Positions 1 to 5,763 of a stretch of DNA of 12,986 bases are shown piece after piece. Position numbers and translations under genes: made by a program. The stretch is taken from the NCBI GenBank assembly GCA_964581905.1, contig CAZOQJ010000066.1, positions 1 through 12,986 on the forward strand. Direction: 5' to 3'. The stretch comes from CAZBWE01 sp964581905. GTDB lineage: Bacteria > Planctomycetota > Phycisphaerae > Sedimentisphaerales > Anaerobacaceae. How positions within the stretch are numbered: the stretch's first letter is position 1; each line of letters begins with the position of its first letter. Below the pieces are notes generated by a model, which ran no database searches, had not been told where the DNA came from, and was given only the letters and a program-made list of their open reading frames with translations.

Positions 1-1
1 C

Positions 2-1876
2 GCCCAGGGCGAAGACGTCGTCGCCGGCATAAGAACACCAATCGAGCTGAAGAAATTGAACAAAGTGATGCCCAAGGCCTACAAACAGCTCACTTCACTA
101 ATGACCCGCCTCGAAAAACACTACAAAGATACGCAAGATATGGAGTTTACGATTCAAAATAAAGTGCTTTATATACTGCAGACGCGGACGGGTAAGCGGA
201 CGGCGGAGTCGGCGGTGAAGATTGCGGTTGATATGGTTAATGAAGGGCTGATTACGAAAAAAGAGGCGGTGAAAAGGGTAACGCCGGAACAATTAGACCG
301 GCTGCTGCATCCGCACTTCGACCCGAAAGCAAAACGCAATGTAATCGCCAAAGGCCTGCCGGCATCGCCGGGAGCAGCGGTTGGGCAGGTGGTATTTACG
401 GCTGATACGGCTGAGGCGTGGAGGAAAAAAGGTAAAAAAGTCATCCTTACAAGAATCGAGACCAGCCCGGAAGATATCGGCGGAATGGACGCGGCAGAAG
501 GTATCCTGACGGCCCGCGGCGGTATGACTTCCCATGCGGCGGTCGTTGCACGAGGGATGGGTAAGTGCTGCGTGGCAGGCGTGAGCGCACTAAATATCAA
601 TTACAATGCCAAAAAACTCAATGTCGGTAGCAAGGCCATCAAAGAAGGCGACTGGATAAGCTTAGACGGCTCTACCGGTGAAATGATGGCGGGACAATTA
701 CCCACGGTCGCACCGATAATGAGCGGAGAATTCGGAAAGTTTATGAGTATCTGTGACGGTGTCCGAATATTGGGCGTTCGCACCAATGCAGATACGCCGG
801 AAGATTCGAAACGGGCAAGAGATTTCGGGGCAGAAGGTATAGGACTTTGCAGAACGGAACATATGTTCTTCGAAGGCGAGCGGATATGGCCGGTGCGACA
901 GATGATTCTGGCGGCGGATGATTACGCGGATATGCTCACAGAACTGGATGAAGCAAAAACGAATAAAGAAAAGGCGGCAGTAGAAAAAAAATACGCAACC
1001 GCCAGGAAACAATTCGAAGGCGCACTTAAAAAGCTGCTGCCCTATCAGCGCAGCGACTTCGAAGGGATATTTAAGGCGATGGCAGGACTGCCGGTTACGA
1101 TTCGACTATTAGACCCGCCGTTGCATGAATTTCTGCCGCAGGATGAGAAAAGCCAGGCGGAGATGGCAAGGCGACTAAAGGTCAAGCCGGCAGTAGTGAA
1201 GGCAAAGGTCGAGCAACTGCATGAGTTTAATCCGATGTTGGGACATCGTGGCTGTCGGCTGGCAGTGACATATCCCGCTATCGGCAGAATGCAGGCAAGG
1301 GCGATTATCGAGGCGGCGTTGAACGTAAAGAAAAAAGGTAAAATCGTTCTGCCGGAGATTATGATTCCGTTGGCTGGAGCGGTTACAGAATTGAAGTTCG
1401 TAAAAGATGAGATTATCGATGAAATCAATAAGGTCTTCAAGGAAAGAAAGGCCAAGATTGCATATATGGTCGGTACGATGATTGAGGTGCCGAGGGCGGC
1501 ATTGACGGCTGATGAGATTGCGACAGAGGCAGAGTTCTTCAGCTTCGGGACGAACGACCTGACGCAAATGACGATGGGATTCTCGAGAGATGACGCGGGC
1601 AAGTTCTTAGGCGAATATGTAAGCAAAGGCATATACGCAGTAGACCCGTTCCAGTCGCTCGACCAGACCGGAGTCGGAAAATTAGTTGAGATGGGTACAA
1701 AATTAGGCAGAAAGACCAGAAAGAAACTGAAGATCGGTATCTGCGGCGAACACGGCGGCGACCCAGCCAGTATCGAATTCTGCCATAAAGTCGGTATGAA
1801 CTATGTTAGCTGCTCGCCCTTTAGAGTGCCGATTGCAAGATTAGCGGCGGCACAGGCAGCGGTCAAGGAAAAGTAA
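2..1876 (+). CDS. ppdK: Pyruvate, phosphate dikinase (PPDK), 5'-truncated by the window edge
   Basis: Reversibly converts pyruvate, ATP and Pi to PEP, AMP and PPi in the cytoplasm; in anaerobes it often serves as a PPi-linked glycolytic enzyme. The frame is open from base 2 and already reads AQGEDVVAGIRTP, a conserved part of the ATP-grasp domain, so the start lies outside the window. About 624 residues are visible of the usual 870-910. Order: end of the nucleotide-binding domain with the DMEFT and LQTR motifs; the swivelling phosphohistidine domain with GGMTSHAAV (catalytic His codon 533-535, with the Thr two residues before it that is the known regulatory phosphorylation site in this family); then the PEP/pyruvate TIM barrel with GLCRTEHMFF, GHRGCRL, SFGTNDLTQ and the catalytic Cys of CGEHGG (codon 1742-1744). 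A charged insertion of roughly 24 residues, relative to the remembered Clostridium symbiosum enzyme, lies near bases 914-1030. Transcription probably ends at the hairpin near 2056. Confidence 0.97.
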   Translation, partial: AQGEDVVAGIRTPIELKKLNKVMPKAYKQLTSLMTRLEKHYKDTQDMEFTIQNKVLYILQTRTGKRTAESAVKIAVDMVNEGLITKKEAVKRVTPEQLDRLLHPHFDPKAKRNVIAKGLPASPGAAVGQVVFTADTAEAWRKKGKKVILTRIETSPEDIGGMDAAEGILTARGGMTSHAAVVARGMGKCCVAGVSALNINYNAKKLNVGSKAIKEGDWISLDGSTGEMMAGQLPTVAPIMSGEFGKFMSICDGVRILGVRTNADTPEDSKRARDFGAEGIGLCRTEHMFFEGERIWPVRQMILAADDYADMLTELDEAKTNKEKAAVEKKYATARKQFEGALKKLLPYQRSDFEGIFKAMAGLPVTIRLLDPPLHEFLPQDEKSQAEMARRLKVKPAVVKAKVEQLHEFNPMLGHRGCRLAVTYPAIGRMQARAIIEAALNVKKKGKIVLPEIMIPLAGAVTELKFVKDEIIDEINKVFKERKAKIAYMVGTMIEVPRAALTADEIATEAEFFSFGTNDLTQMTMGFSRDDAGKFLGEYVSKGIYAVDPFQSLDQTGVGKLVEMGTKLGRKTRKKLKIGICGEHGGDPASIEFCHKVGMNYVSCSPFRVPIARLAAAQAAVKEK

Positions 1877-1970
1877 AAGTTAAAATGCAAAATGTAAAAT
1901 TGCGGAATCGCTGCGCGATGACTTTTTAATTTTCAAAAGCCGTGAAGGTATGAATTCGTGACTCGTCGCT

Positions 1971-2010
1971 TCCGCCTTCGCTGAAGCTACGGCGGACAGG
2001 CAGAGGGCAA
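1971..2010. repeat. 40-nt palindromic intergenic repeat, copy 1
   Basis: Starts TCCGCCTTCG and ends with GACAGGCAGAGGGCAA. Terminal arms TCCGCC and GGCGGA (1971-1976 and 1991-1996) form a stem. It matches the copy at 2704-2743 at 37 of 40 positions. Both copies sit outside genes and are flanked by TTCGT/CTCGT-rich sequence, which suggests a dispersed REP-like family. Confidence 0.8.
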
Positions 2011-2055
2011 ATAATTCGTATAGCGTGCAGCGTAGAGCGTATTGCGTGGATTTAC

Positions 2056-2082
2056 AAGGCCAACTATGTTGGCCTTTTTTTT
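2056..2082 (+). terminator. Intrinsic terminator of ppdK
   Basis: Perfect 9-bp stem AAGGCCAAC / GTTGGCCTT with a 3-nt TAT loop, running directly into a T tract that ends at 2082. It lies about 180 nt after the ppdK stop codon. The opposite strand lacks a U tract, so it is not an obvious terminator for the convergent small gene that ends at 2104. A weaker hairpin, ATCGC-TGC-GCGAT at 1907-1919 followed by a T-rich run, may be an earlier termination site. Confidence 0.9.
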
Positions 2083-2103
2083 ATAGGCACTGATTAACAA
2101 TGA

Positions 2104-2340
2104 CTATTTTTCTTCCATTGAATCCTGACGATAGCTGAAAGATATAAGCCAAGGTGCGCCGCGGATAAACCACACACCCAGAATTAATGCAAGAATACCA
2201 AATAGGAGCTGTGTTAAAAATCCAGTAATTGTATTATGCACTAACATAAGAACAGCCTGGGAAAATGCGCTTAAACTAAAGCAGACTATAACTACGCCTA
2301 CACATCTGATAAATATGCCAAACACTTCAGGTGGTTTCAT
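2104..2340 (-). CDS. Small two-helix membrane protein, function unknown
   Basis: Encodes 78 residues with no family I can name. Two hydrophobic segments are visible: about residues 8-33 (FGIFIRCVGVVIVCF onward) and about 38-60 (TGFLTQLLFGILALILGVWF), followed by a short polar tail ending DSMEEK. This predicts a small inner-membrane protein with two transmembrane helices. The start is supported by a good Shine-Dalgarno sequence, AAAGGGAG, 5 nt before the ATG. It stands alone on the minus strand, convergent to ppdK, with repeat-rich spacers on both sides. I consider it real because of the ribosome binding site and the coherent membrane profile. No regulatory sequence is evident. Confidence 0.72.
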   Translation of the reverse strand: MKPPEVFGIFIRCVGVVIVCFSLSAFSQAVLMLVHNTITGFLTQLLFGILALILGVWFIRGAPWLISFSYRQDSMEEK

Positions 2341-2533
2341 TCTATCTCCCTTTCATTAATAAACAAAACACGGCAATATACAACAGTTCCGGCTTCGCCG
2401 CGTTTCGCTGTGACAAGTTAACACTCAACTTCAAATATATCCCGTTGCTGCTTCCTCTAAAGCATCTCAATGAATTCTGCCATATCTCGCCTTATAAAGC
2501 AATCACTTATTTTGATTACTCCGTGTAATCTGT

Positions 2534-2551
2534 ACTACTCTGCGGAGTAGT
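2534..2551. repeat. Short inverted repeat ACTACTC-TGCG-GAGTAGT
   Basis: Seven-base arms (2534-2540 and 2545-2551) around TGCG. No T tract follows, so it is not a typical terminator. Function unknown. Confidence 0.5.
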
Positions 2552-2570
2552 CGCTCGTCGCTAGTGGCTC

Positions 2571-2603
2571 GTAAATGAGTACATGCGTGGATGAGTAGAT
2601 GTG
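2571..2603. repeat. 33-nt GGATGAGTAGATG-type repeat, copy 1
   Basis: Matches 3222-3254 at 28 of 33 positions, including an uninterrupted ATGCGTGGATG core. Both copies are built of GATGAGTA-like words, as expected from slippage or spreading of a low-complexity intergenic repeat. Confidence 0.6.
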
Positions 2604-2614
2604 TTGTTGTTCAG

Positions 2615-2633
2615 TAGGTGGTAATACCACCTA
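2615..2633. repeat. Perfect 9-1-9 palindrome TAGGTGGTAATACCACCTA
   Basis: Arms 2615-2623 and 2625-2633 are exact reverse complements around a single central A. The symmetry suits a dimeric protein binding site or a cruciform. It is about 300 nt upstream of the DUF6868-type gene, rather far for a simple operator. A second palindrome of the same geometry but different sequence is at 3376-3394. Confidence 0.7.
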
Positions 2634-2703
2634 GCGCAATATATACATAAATTCAAAATTGGTCACAAAGACGCAAAGACACGAATTTTGGCCACAGAGG
2701 ACA

Positions 2704-2743
2704 TCCGCCTTCGCCGAGGCTTCGGCGGACAGGCAGAGGGCAA
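2704..2743. repeat. 40-nt palindromic intergenic repeat, copy 2
   Basis: Same family as 1971-2010, with differences only at positions 12, 15 and 19 of the unit. Terminal arms TCCGCC and GGCGGA (2704-2709 and 2724-2729) are intact. It lies about 190 nt upstream of the next gene, in the same orientation as copy 1. Confidence 0.8.
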
Positions 2744-2937
2744 TTTCGTCTCTCGTTGTTCGTATTTCGTCAGTTTAAGCGCGGGGTTGATATTAGAGTA
2801 ATGGCAGCATAAAATAAATGCAAACCTGTGCCATAGGTATTTATGCCTCTATGCCTTAGGTAATAGGTATCATTGTTGCATGGCTTGGCCACAGGTACCG
2901 TTATGTTAGATTTCACATAAGAAAAAGGAGAAATATT

Positions 2938-3180
2938 ATGGATACCACTACAGTCCGGGCATTTTTCATGTGGTGCACGATTATTAACGGGGCATTGCTG
3001 ACTTTCTCGGCCCTGTTCTGCACCTTCGCCGGTGATTTGATATACCGAGTGCACAGCAGATGGTTCCCAATGTCCAGAGAGACATTCAACCCAGTCATCT
3101 ACTCGTTCGTCGGCTTGTACAAGATATTTTTTATTACATTCAATCTTATCCCCTACCTTGCCCTGTCTATCATAGGATAG
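2938..3180 (+). CDS. DUF6868-type small membrane protein
   Basis: An 80-residue protein resembling what I remember of the DUF6868 family: small proteins with an N-terminal FFMWCTIINGALL segment, a central RWFPMSRETFN motif and a C-terminal helix. Two transmembrane segments are likely, at about residues 9-33 and 53-79. They are joined by a polar loop carrying HSRWFPMSRETFN (about 39-51), the most conserved-looking part. The function of the family is unknown. The start is well supported by AAGGAG about 8 nt upstream of the ATG. It is a single gene in a repeat-rich spacer with no evident operon partner. The family name rests on recognition alone; the membrane prediction is direct from the sequence. 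Confidence 0.85.
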   Translation: MDTTTVRAFFMWCTIINGALLTFSALFCTFAGDLIYRVHSRWFPMSRETFNPVIYSFVGLYKIFFITFNLIPYLALSIIG

Positions 3181-3300
3181 CGTGAAGCGTATCTCGTGAA
3201 GCGTGAAGAGTATCTCGTAAAGTGGATGAGTAAATGCGTGGATGGGTAGATGAGTGGATGGTTCATTGTTTGTAGTTCATTGTTCATAGTTCGTAGATAA
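3181..3300. repeat. Degenerate tandem-repeat tract (CGTGAAG / GGATGAGTA / GTTCATTG words)
   Basis: Begins immediately after the stop codon of the DUF6868-type gene. CGTGAAGCGTATCT (3181-3194) is followed by a longer variant (3195-3215) and a decayed third start. Next comes the second copy of the 33-nt repeat (3222-3254), then GTTCATTGTT/TAGTTCAT words (3261-3298). No coding potential is seen. Confidence 0.65.
3222..3254. repeat. 33-nt GGATGAGTAGATG-type repeat, copy 2
   Basis: Matches 2571-2603 at 28 of 33 positions. It lies inside the tract that follows the DUF6868-type gene, so the two copies flank that gene in direct orientation. Confidence 0.6.
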
Positions 3301-3375
3301 ATAGGCAAAATTCAAAACGAGTTGCGCAGGCCTGCCGGAGGCCGTGACGAGGGGGAAAACAACAGAGAAAGAAAA

Positions 3376-3394
3376 CCCCTTGCAATGCAAGGGG
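3376..3394. repeat. Perfect 9-1-9 palindrome CCCCTTGCAATGCAAGGGG
   Basis: Arms 3376-3384 and 3386-3394 are exact reverse complements around one base. It is GC-rich at the ends and has no T tract afterwards, so it is an unlikely terminator. It sits directly before the CCCTTCGACAAGCTCAGGG hairpin. Confidence 0.7.
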
Positions 3395-3396
3395 CT

Positions 3397-3428
3397 AACC
3401 CTTCGACAAGCTCAGGGCAGGCAGGGTT
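3397..3428. repeat. REP-like hairpin with CCCTTCGACAAGCTCAGGG core
   Basis: Outer arms AACCCT (3397-3402) and AGGGTT (3423-3428), with an alternative inner pairing CCCT/AGGG. The core word is common in dispersed palindromic repeats of many bacterial genomes (from memory, not searched). A related CCTTCGACAG arm occurs at 8958. Confidence 0.6.
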
Positions 3429-3502
3429 CTAAGTCCTTAATCCATAAGGAATTGTAAAAATTTCCGCGGTAAACATCAGGGGGAGATAGAGTTACAGAAT
3501 AT

Positions 3503-3522
3503 TTTCAATCAAATACGCAGGT
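3503..3522 (+). repeat. 20-nt direct repeat TTTCAATCAAAYACGCAGGT, copy 1
   Basis: Identical to 3615-3634 except one C/T transition (Y). The start-to-start distance is 112 bp, and the enclosed DNA is very AT-rich with no gene. Confidence 0.75.
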
Positions 3523-3614
3523 AGTTGCGCGGGAAAATCGGAAATTTTGAAAAAATTTTTATTCATTTCTAAATAAGCACTTACGCAAATTCATCTCTTA
3601 AAAAATCAGCCAAA

Positions 3615-3634
3615 TTTCAATCAAACACGCAGGT
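3615..3634 (+). repeat. 20-nt direct repeat TTTCAATCAAAYACGCAGGT, copy 2
   Basis: Second copy, 19 of 20 identical to 3503-3522. Only two copies were seen, so this is not a CRISPR array. Confidence 0.75.
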
Positions 3635-3654
3635 TCATCCAATTATGGAAGGAC

Positions 3655-3709
3655 ATAGTTCGTAGTTCATTGTCCGTAGTTCATTGTTCATTGTTAAACA
3701 GGCAAAATT
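3655..3709. repeat. GTTCATTGTT / GTAGTTCAT degenerate repeat tract, second copy
   Basis: Repeats the words of 3261-3312, and both tracts end in the same phrase: TAAATAGGCAAAATT at 3298-3312 and TAAACAGGCAAAATT at 3695-3709. The shared ending shows these are copies of one cassette, not independent low complexity. Confidence 0.6.
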
Positions 3710-3712
3710 GCG

Positions 3713-3747
3713 CCCCATTAGAAAGTAAAAACCTACTTCTAACGGGG
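3713..3747 (+). repeat. Imperfect hairpin CCCCATTAGAA ... TTCTAACGGGG before the AP2/HNH gene
   Basis: The left arm (3713-3727) pairs with the right arm (3734-3747): CCCC:GGGG, TTAGAA:TTCTAA and GTA:TAC, with one A-C mismatch and one bulged A. It ends about 14 nt before the endonuclease start codon, so the ribosome binding site lies just downstream. The terminal words CCCCRTTAG and CTAAYGGGG recur around 10741-10823. Confidence 0.7.
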
Positions 3748-3763
3748 TGAACTTGGAGTAGTG

Positions 3764-4372
3764 GTGCGAGAGATTTGGGTCAGGATTTTCCTGCCGGAGT
3801 GTGTCTTCCGGCTGCGAATATGGTTATTGTTGCTTTACCGCCGCCTAAGGTACGGATACGCATTTCGCAAAATACCTCTTACGCAGGACAAATACGCAAT
3901 CGTTGACCCCGAAAGATATGAAGAGCTTATCAAATATAATTGGTTCGCGGTGCGGAGCGAAAGGGGATACTACGCCGTGCGGATGACAAAGGCAAAGAAA
4001 GGCAGCGGAGTGAGACAAAAGGCCGTGAGGATGCACCGGGTAGTGCTGGGCGCACCGGAAAACAGATTTGTCGACCATATAAACCATAACGGGCTTGATA
4101 ACCGCAGGGTGAACTTGCGGCTTGTTACAATGCAGCAGAATATTTGGAACAAGCGAAAACAAAGGGGCAATTACAGCTCGCAATATAAAGGGGTCAACTG
4201 GAACAAGAACGAGAATAAGTGGGTGGCGAGGATAACCTGCAACGGCAAGACGATATCTCTCGGATATTTCGATGGTGAAAAGGCAGCAGCGAAAGCATAC
4301 GATGCGAAGGCAAAAAAGCTGTTCGGAGAATATGCAGCACCGAATCTACCTTCGTCCAAAGGACAAGGGTAG
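3764..4372 (+). CDS. HNH endonuclease with C-terminal AP2 DNA-binding domain
   Basis: Predicted DNA nickase/endonuclease of the homing type (202 residues). A basic, hydrophobic N-terminal segment (about 1-35) precedes RKIPLTQDKYAIVDPERYEEL, a typical lead-in of this family. The HNH core spans about residues 87-130, with H91 in VRMHR and DHINHN at 104-109, followed by GLDNRRVNLR. The AP2 domain spans about 140-196: YKGVNW, KWVARI, LGYFDGEKAAAKAYDAKAKKLFGEY. The start is GTG: two adjacent GTG codons exist at 3761 and 3764, and GGAG at 3755-3758 is better spaced for the second. The host gene or intron expected for a homing enzyme is not apparent, so it looks free-standing. The last codons, after APNLP, come from a palindrome. 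A former role in intron or element mobility is inference. Confidence 0.88.
   Translation: MREIWVRIFLPECVFRLRIWLLLLYRRLRYGYAFRKIPLTQDKYAIVDPERYEELIKYNWFAVRSERGYYAVRMTKAKKGSGVRQKAVRMHRVVLGAPENRFVDHINHNGLDNRRVNLRLVTMQQNIWNKRKQRGNYSSQYKGVNWNKNENKWVARITCNGKTISLGYFDGEKAAAKAYDAKAKKLFGEYAAPNLPSSKGQG
4346..4372 (+). repeat. Palindrome overlapping the 3' end of the endonuclease gene
   Basis: CTACCTTCGTCC (4346-4357) pairs with GGACAAGGGTAG (4361-4372) around AAA, with one G-T wobble and one mismatch. It supplies the final codons (SSKGQG) and the TAG stop. It may act as an RNA hairpin at the transcript end, although no T tract follows. Confidence 0.7.
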
Positions 4373-4477
4373 AACAAATCCGAAATCCGAATATCTCCCC
4401 TGCTTTGCAAGGCCATTTTTTACCCACAAACCACAGAACGCACCTACAAGCAAAAATAGAGAAAAATAGGAAATTTC

Positions 4478-4506
4478 TTGACGATTCCAACTTCTCGTGA
4501 AATAAT
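4478..4506 (+). promoter_or_regulatory. Sigma70-type promoter of the parvulin lipoprotein gene
   Basis: -35 TTGACG (4478-4483), 17-nt spacer, -10 AATAAT (4501-4506). The expected transcription start near 4513 gives a leader of about 48 nt before the ATG at 4561. An imperfect stem GAAG/CTTC lies inside the leader at about 4522-4540. Confidence 0.75.
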
Positions 4507-4560
4507 GGTTTTTTTGCTGTGAAGGGTTTTTAACGCTTCTAATACGCGAAAGGGCAAATT

Positions 4561-5742
4561 ATGAGAAGTAATAATGTTAGCTTGAAAATTTTAGCATGTA
4601 TTTTGATATTCTGTGCCACCTGCGGCCTGTCCTGTCGACGCAAGACGCCGCCGGCCGATGTCGATAAACCAGCACAAGCTCCTGAAGAAACCCGTCTCGA
4701 GACCGCTGTCGATTTAGCTAAGCCGGCCCCTGTTACTGAAACGGGCCAGGACAGCGTTGCCGTTACCGTCAACGGCGTTGAGATTACCGATGACGAGATA
4801 GATAAAATAATCGAGCCAATCCTCGCTAAGATGGCCAAACAAGGTCAAGCACCTTCGCCGGAACGGATGGAGCAGATGAAAAAAATGTTCAGGCAGCAGG
4901 CCACGGAAAGAATGATTATCGACCAACTAATAGACGAAAAAGCAAAACAAGCCAATGTGGTAATCACAGAGGAAGAATTGGACAGCCGGATTCAAGAAAT
5001 AGCATCTATGCAAAAACCACCAATGTCTGTGGAAGACTTCAAGAAAAATCTGGAAGACCGCGGTGAGAACTTCGACCAGGTAAAACAGCAGATAGAAAAA
5101 GGATTTCTCTTTAGGAAACTTATGCAAGCTCAGGCTGCCGACAGCATAAACATTACTATAGAAGATGCTAACCAGTTTTACCAGGAAAACCATGGACGGT
5201 ACGAAATGCCTGAGCAAATCAAAGCAAGCCATATTCTTATAACGCCTGACACTACCGACCCTAACGCCGACCCAAACGAGGCAAAGGCAAAGGCCAAAGC
5301 AAAAGCCGAGGAACTGCTTGAACAAATCAAGGCCGGCGGCGATTTTGCCGAGCTGGCCAAGGCCAATTCCGACTGTCCATCATCGAGAAATGGTGGTGAT
5401 TTGGGCCTTTTCAGCAGGGGGCGAATGGTACCGGCTTTTGAGACAGTTGCATTTGAATTGGAAATCGGGCAAATCAGCGACGTTGTGGAAACCCGTTTTG
5501 GATATCACATAATAAAAGTTGCCGACCATAAAGACGCCGAGACTAAAACGTTTGAGCAGGTAAAAGGTGAGATAATGCAACAGTTATCGCAAAGAAAGCA
5601 ACGCGAACTGGCTAGACAATATCTTGAATCGCTCAAGGCCGAAGCCGACATTGTTTATCCGCCTGGTAAAGAGCCTGAGGCGAGGATGCCTCGACCGATG
5701 CCCAGACCCACAAAGCCCGTTGAGCCTAATACCGGCGGTTGA
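4561..5742 (+). CDS. Parvulin-type peptidyl-prolyl cis-trans isomerase, SurA/PrsA-like lipoprotein
   Basis: Predicted envelope folding chaperone/isomerase of 393 residues. The N-terminus MRSNNVSLKI plus a hydrophobic stretch (8-24) ends in GLSC, a plausible lipobox with C25 as the acylated cysteine, followed by a Pro/Ala/Glu-rich linker to about 64. A SurA-N-like helical chaperone region covers about 66-215 (VNGVEITDDEIDK onward). The parvulin domain spans about 218-322: KASHILI with H224, an Ala/Lys-rich helix, DFAELAKANSDCPSSRNGGDLG, FSRGRMVPAF and FGYHIIKV with H316, matching the active-site pattern. A Pro-rich tail (PRPMPRPTKPVEP) ends the protein. The start has AAAGGG about 6-7 nt upstream and a clear promoter at 4478. 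It converges on nagB, 21 bp between stops. Whether it is closer to SurA or PrsA cannot be decided here. Confidence 0.93.
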   Translation: MRSNNVSLKILACILIFCATCGLSCRRKTPPADVDKPAQAPEETRLETAVDLAKPAPVTETGQDSVAVTVNGVEITDDEIDKIIEPILAKMAKQGQAPSPERMEQMKKMFRQQATERMIIDQLIDEKAKQANVVITEEELDSRIQEIASMQKPPMSVEDFKKNLEDRGENFDQVKQQIEKGFLFRKLMQAQAADSINITIEDANQFYQENHGRYEMPEQIKASHILITPDTTDPNADPNEAKAKAKAKAEELLEQIKAGGDFAELAKANSDCPSSRNGGDLGLFSRGRMVPAFETVAFELEIGQISDVVETRFGYHIIKVADHKDAETKTFEQVKGEIMQQLSQRKQRELARQYLESLKAEADIVYPPGKEPEARMPRPMPRPTKPVEPNTGG

Positions 5743-5763
5743 AAACACTGAATATTAAGTGCA

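Larger units (their letters stand above)
2341..2937. other. Repeat-rich spacer between two small membrane-protein genes
   Basis: No gene is supported here; a 65-codon plus-strand frame at 2331-2528 lacks a ribosome binding site and protein-like composition. The stretch holds a short inverted repeat (2534-2551), a 33-nt sequence that recurs at 3222 (2571-2603), a perfect 9-1-9 palindrome (2615-2633), a CACAAAGACGCAAAGACACG purine-rich tract near 2667-2686, and copy 2 of the 40-nt repeat (2704-2743). The last bases contain the AAGGAG ribosome binding site of the next gene. Confidence 0.7.
3181..3763. other. Gene-free, repeat-dense spacer upstream of the AP2/HNH gene
   Basis: No open frame here looks protein-coding. 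Contents in order: degenerate tandem words (3181-3300), a perfect palindrome (3376-3394), a CCCTTCGACAAGCTCAGGG hairpin (3397-3428), a short hairpin TCCTTA/TAAGGA (3434-3450), and an AT-rich block bounded by a 20-nt direct repeat (3503-3522 and 3615-3634). A second GTTCATTGTT tract follows (3655-3709), then an imperfect hairpin just before the gene (3713-3747). Confidence 0.7.

Noticed and set aside
1045..1632. 195-codon minus-strand frame inside ppdK
   Set aside because: It is the reverse shadow of a strongly conserved coding region, caused by the codon bias of the real gene.
2331..2528. 65-codon plus-strand frame
   Set aside because: Begins antisense to the well-supported 78-residue membrane protein gene, has no ribosome binding site, and the translation does not look like a protein.
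3547..3575. Possible promoter TTGAAA-17-TAAATA
   Set aside because: The -10 matches the consensus poorly and the region is AT-rich enough for this to arise by chance.
3181..3709. Possible CRISPR array
   Set aside because: The repeated words vary in length and sequence, spacers are not regular, only two good copies of each unit exist, and there are no cas genes.
5746..5761. Dyad CACTgAATATTaAGTG between the convergent stops as a bidirectional terminator
   Set aside because: Short, AT-rich and mismatched, with no T tract. The 21-bp spacer gives no convincing terminator.
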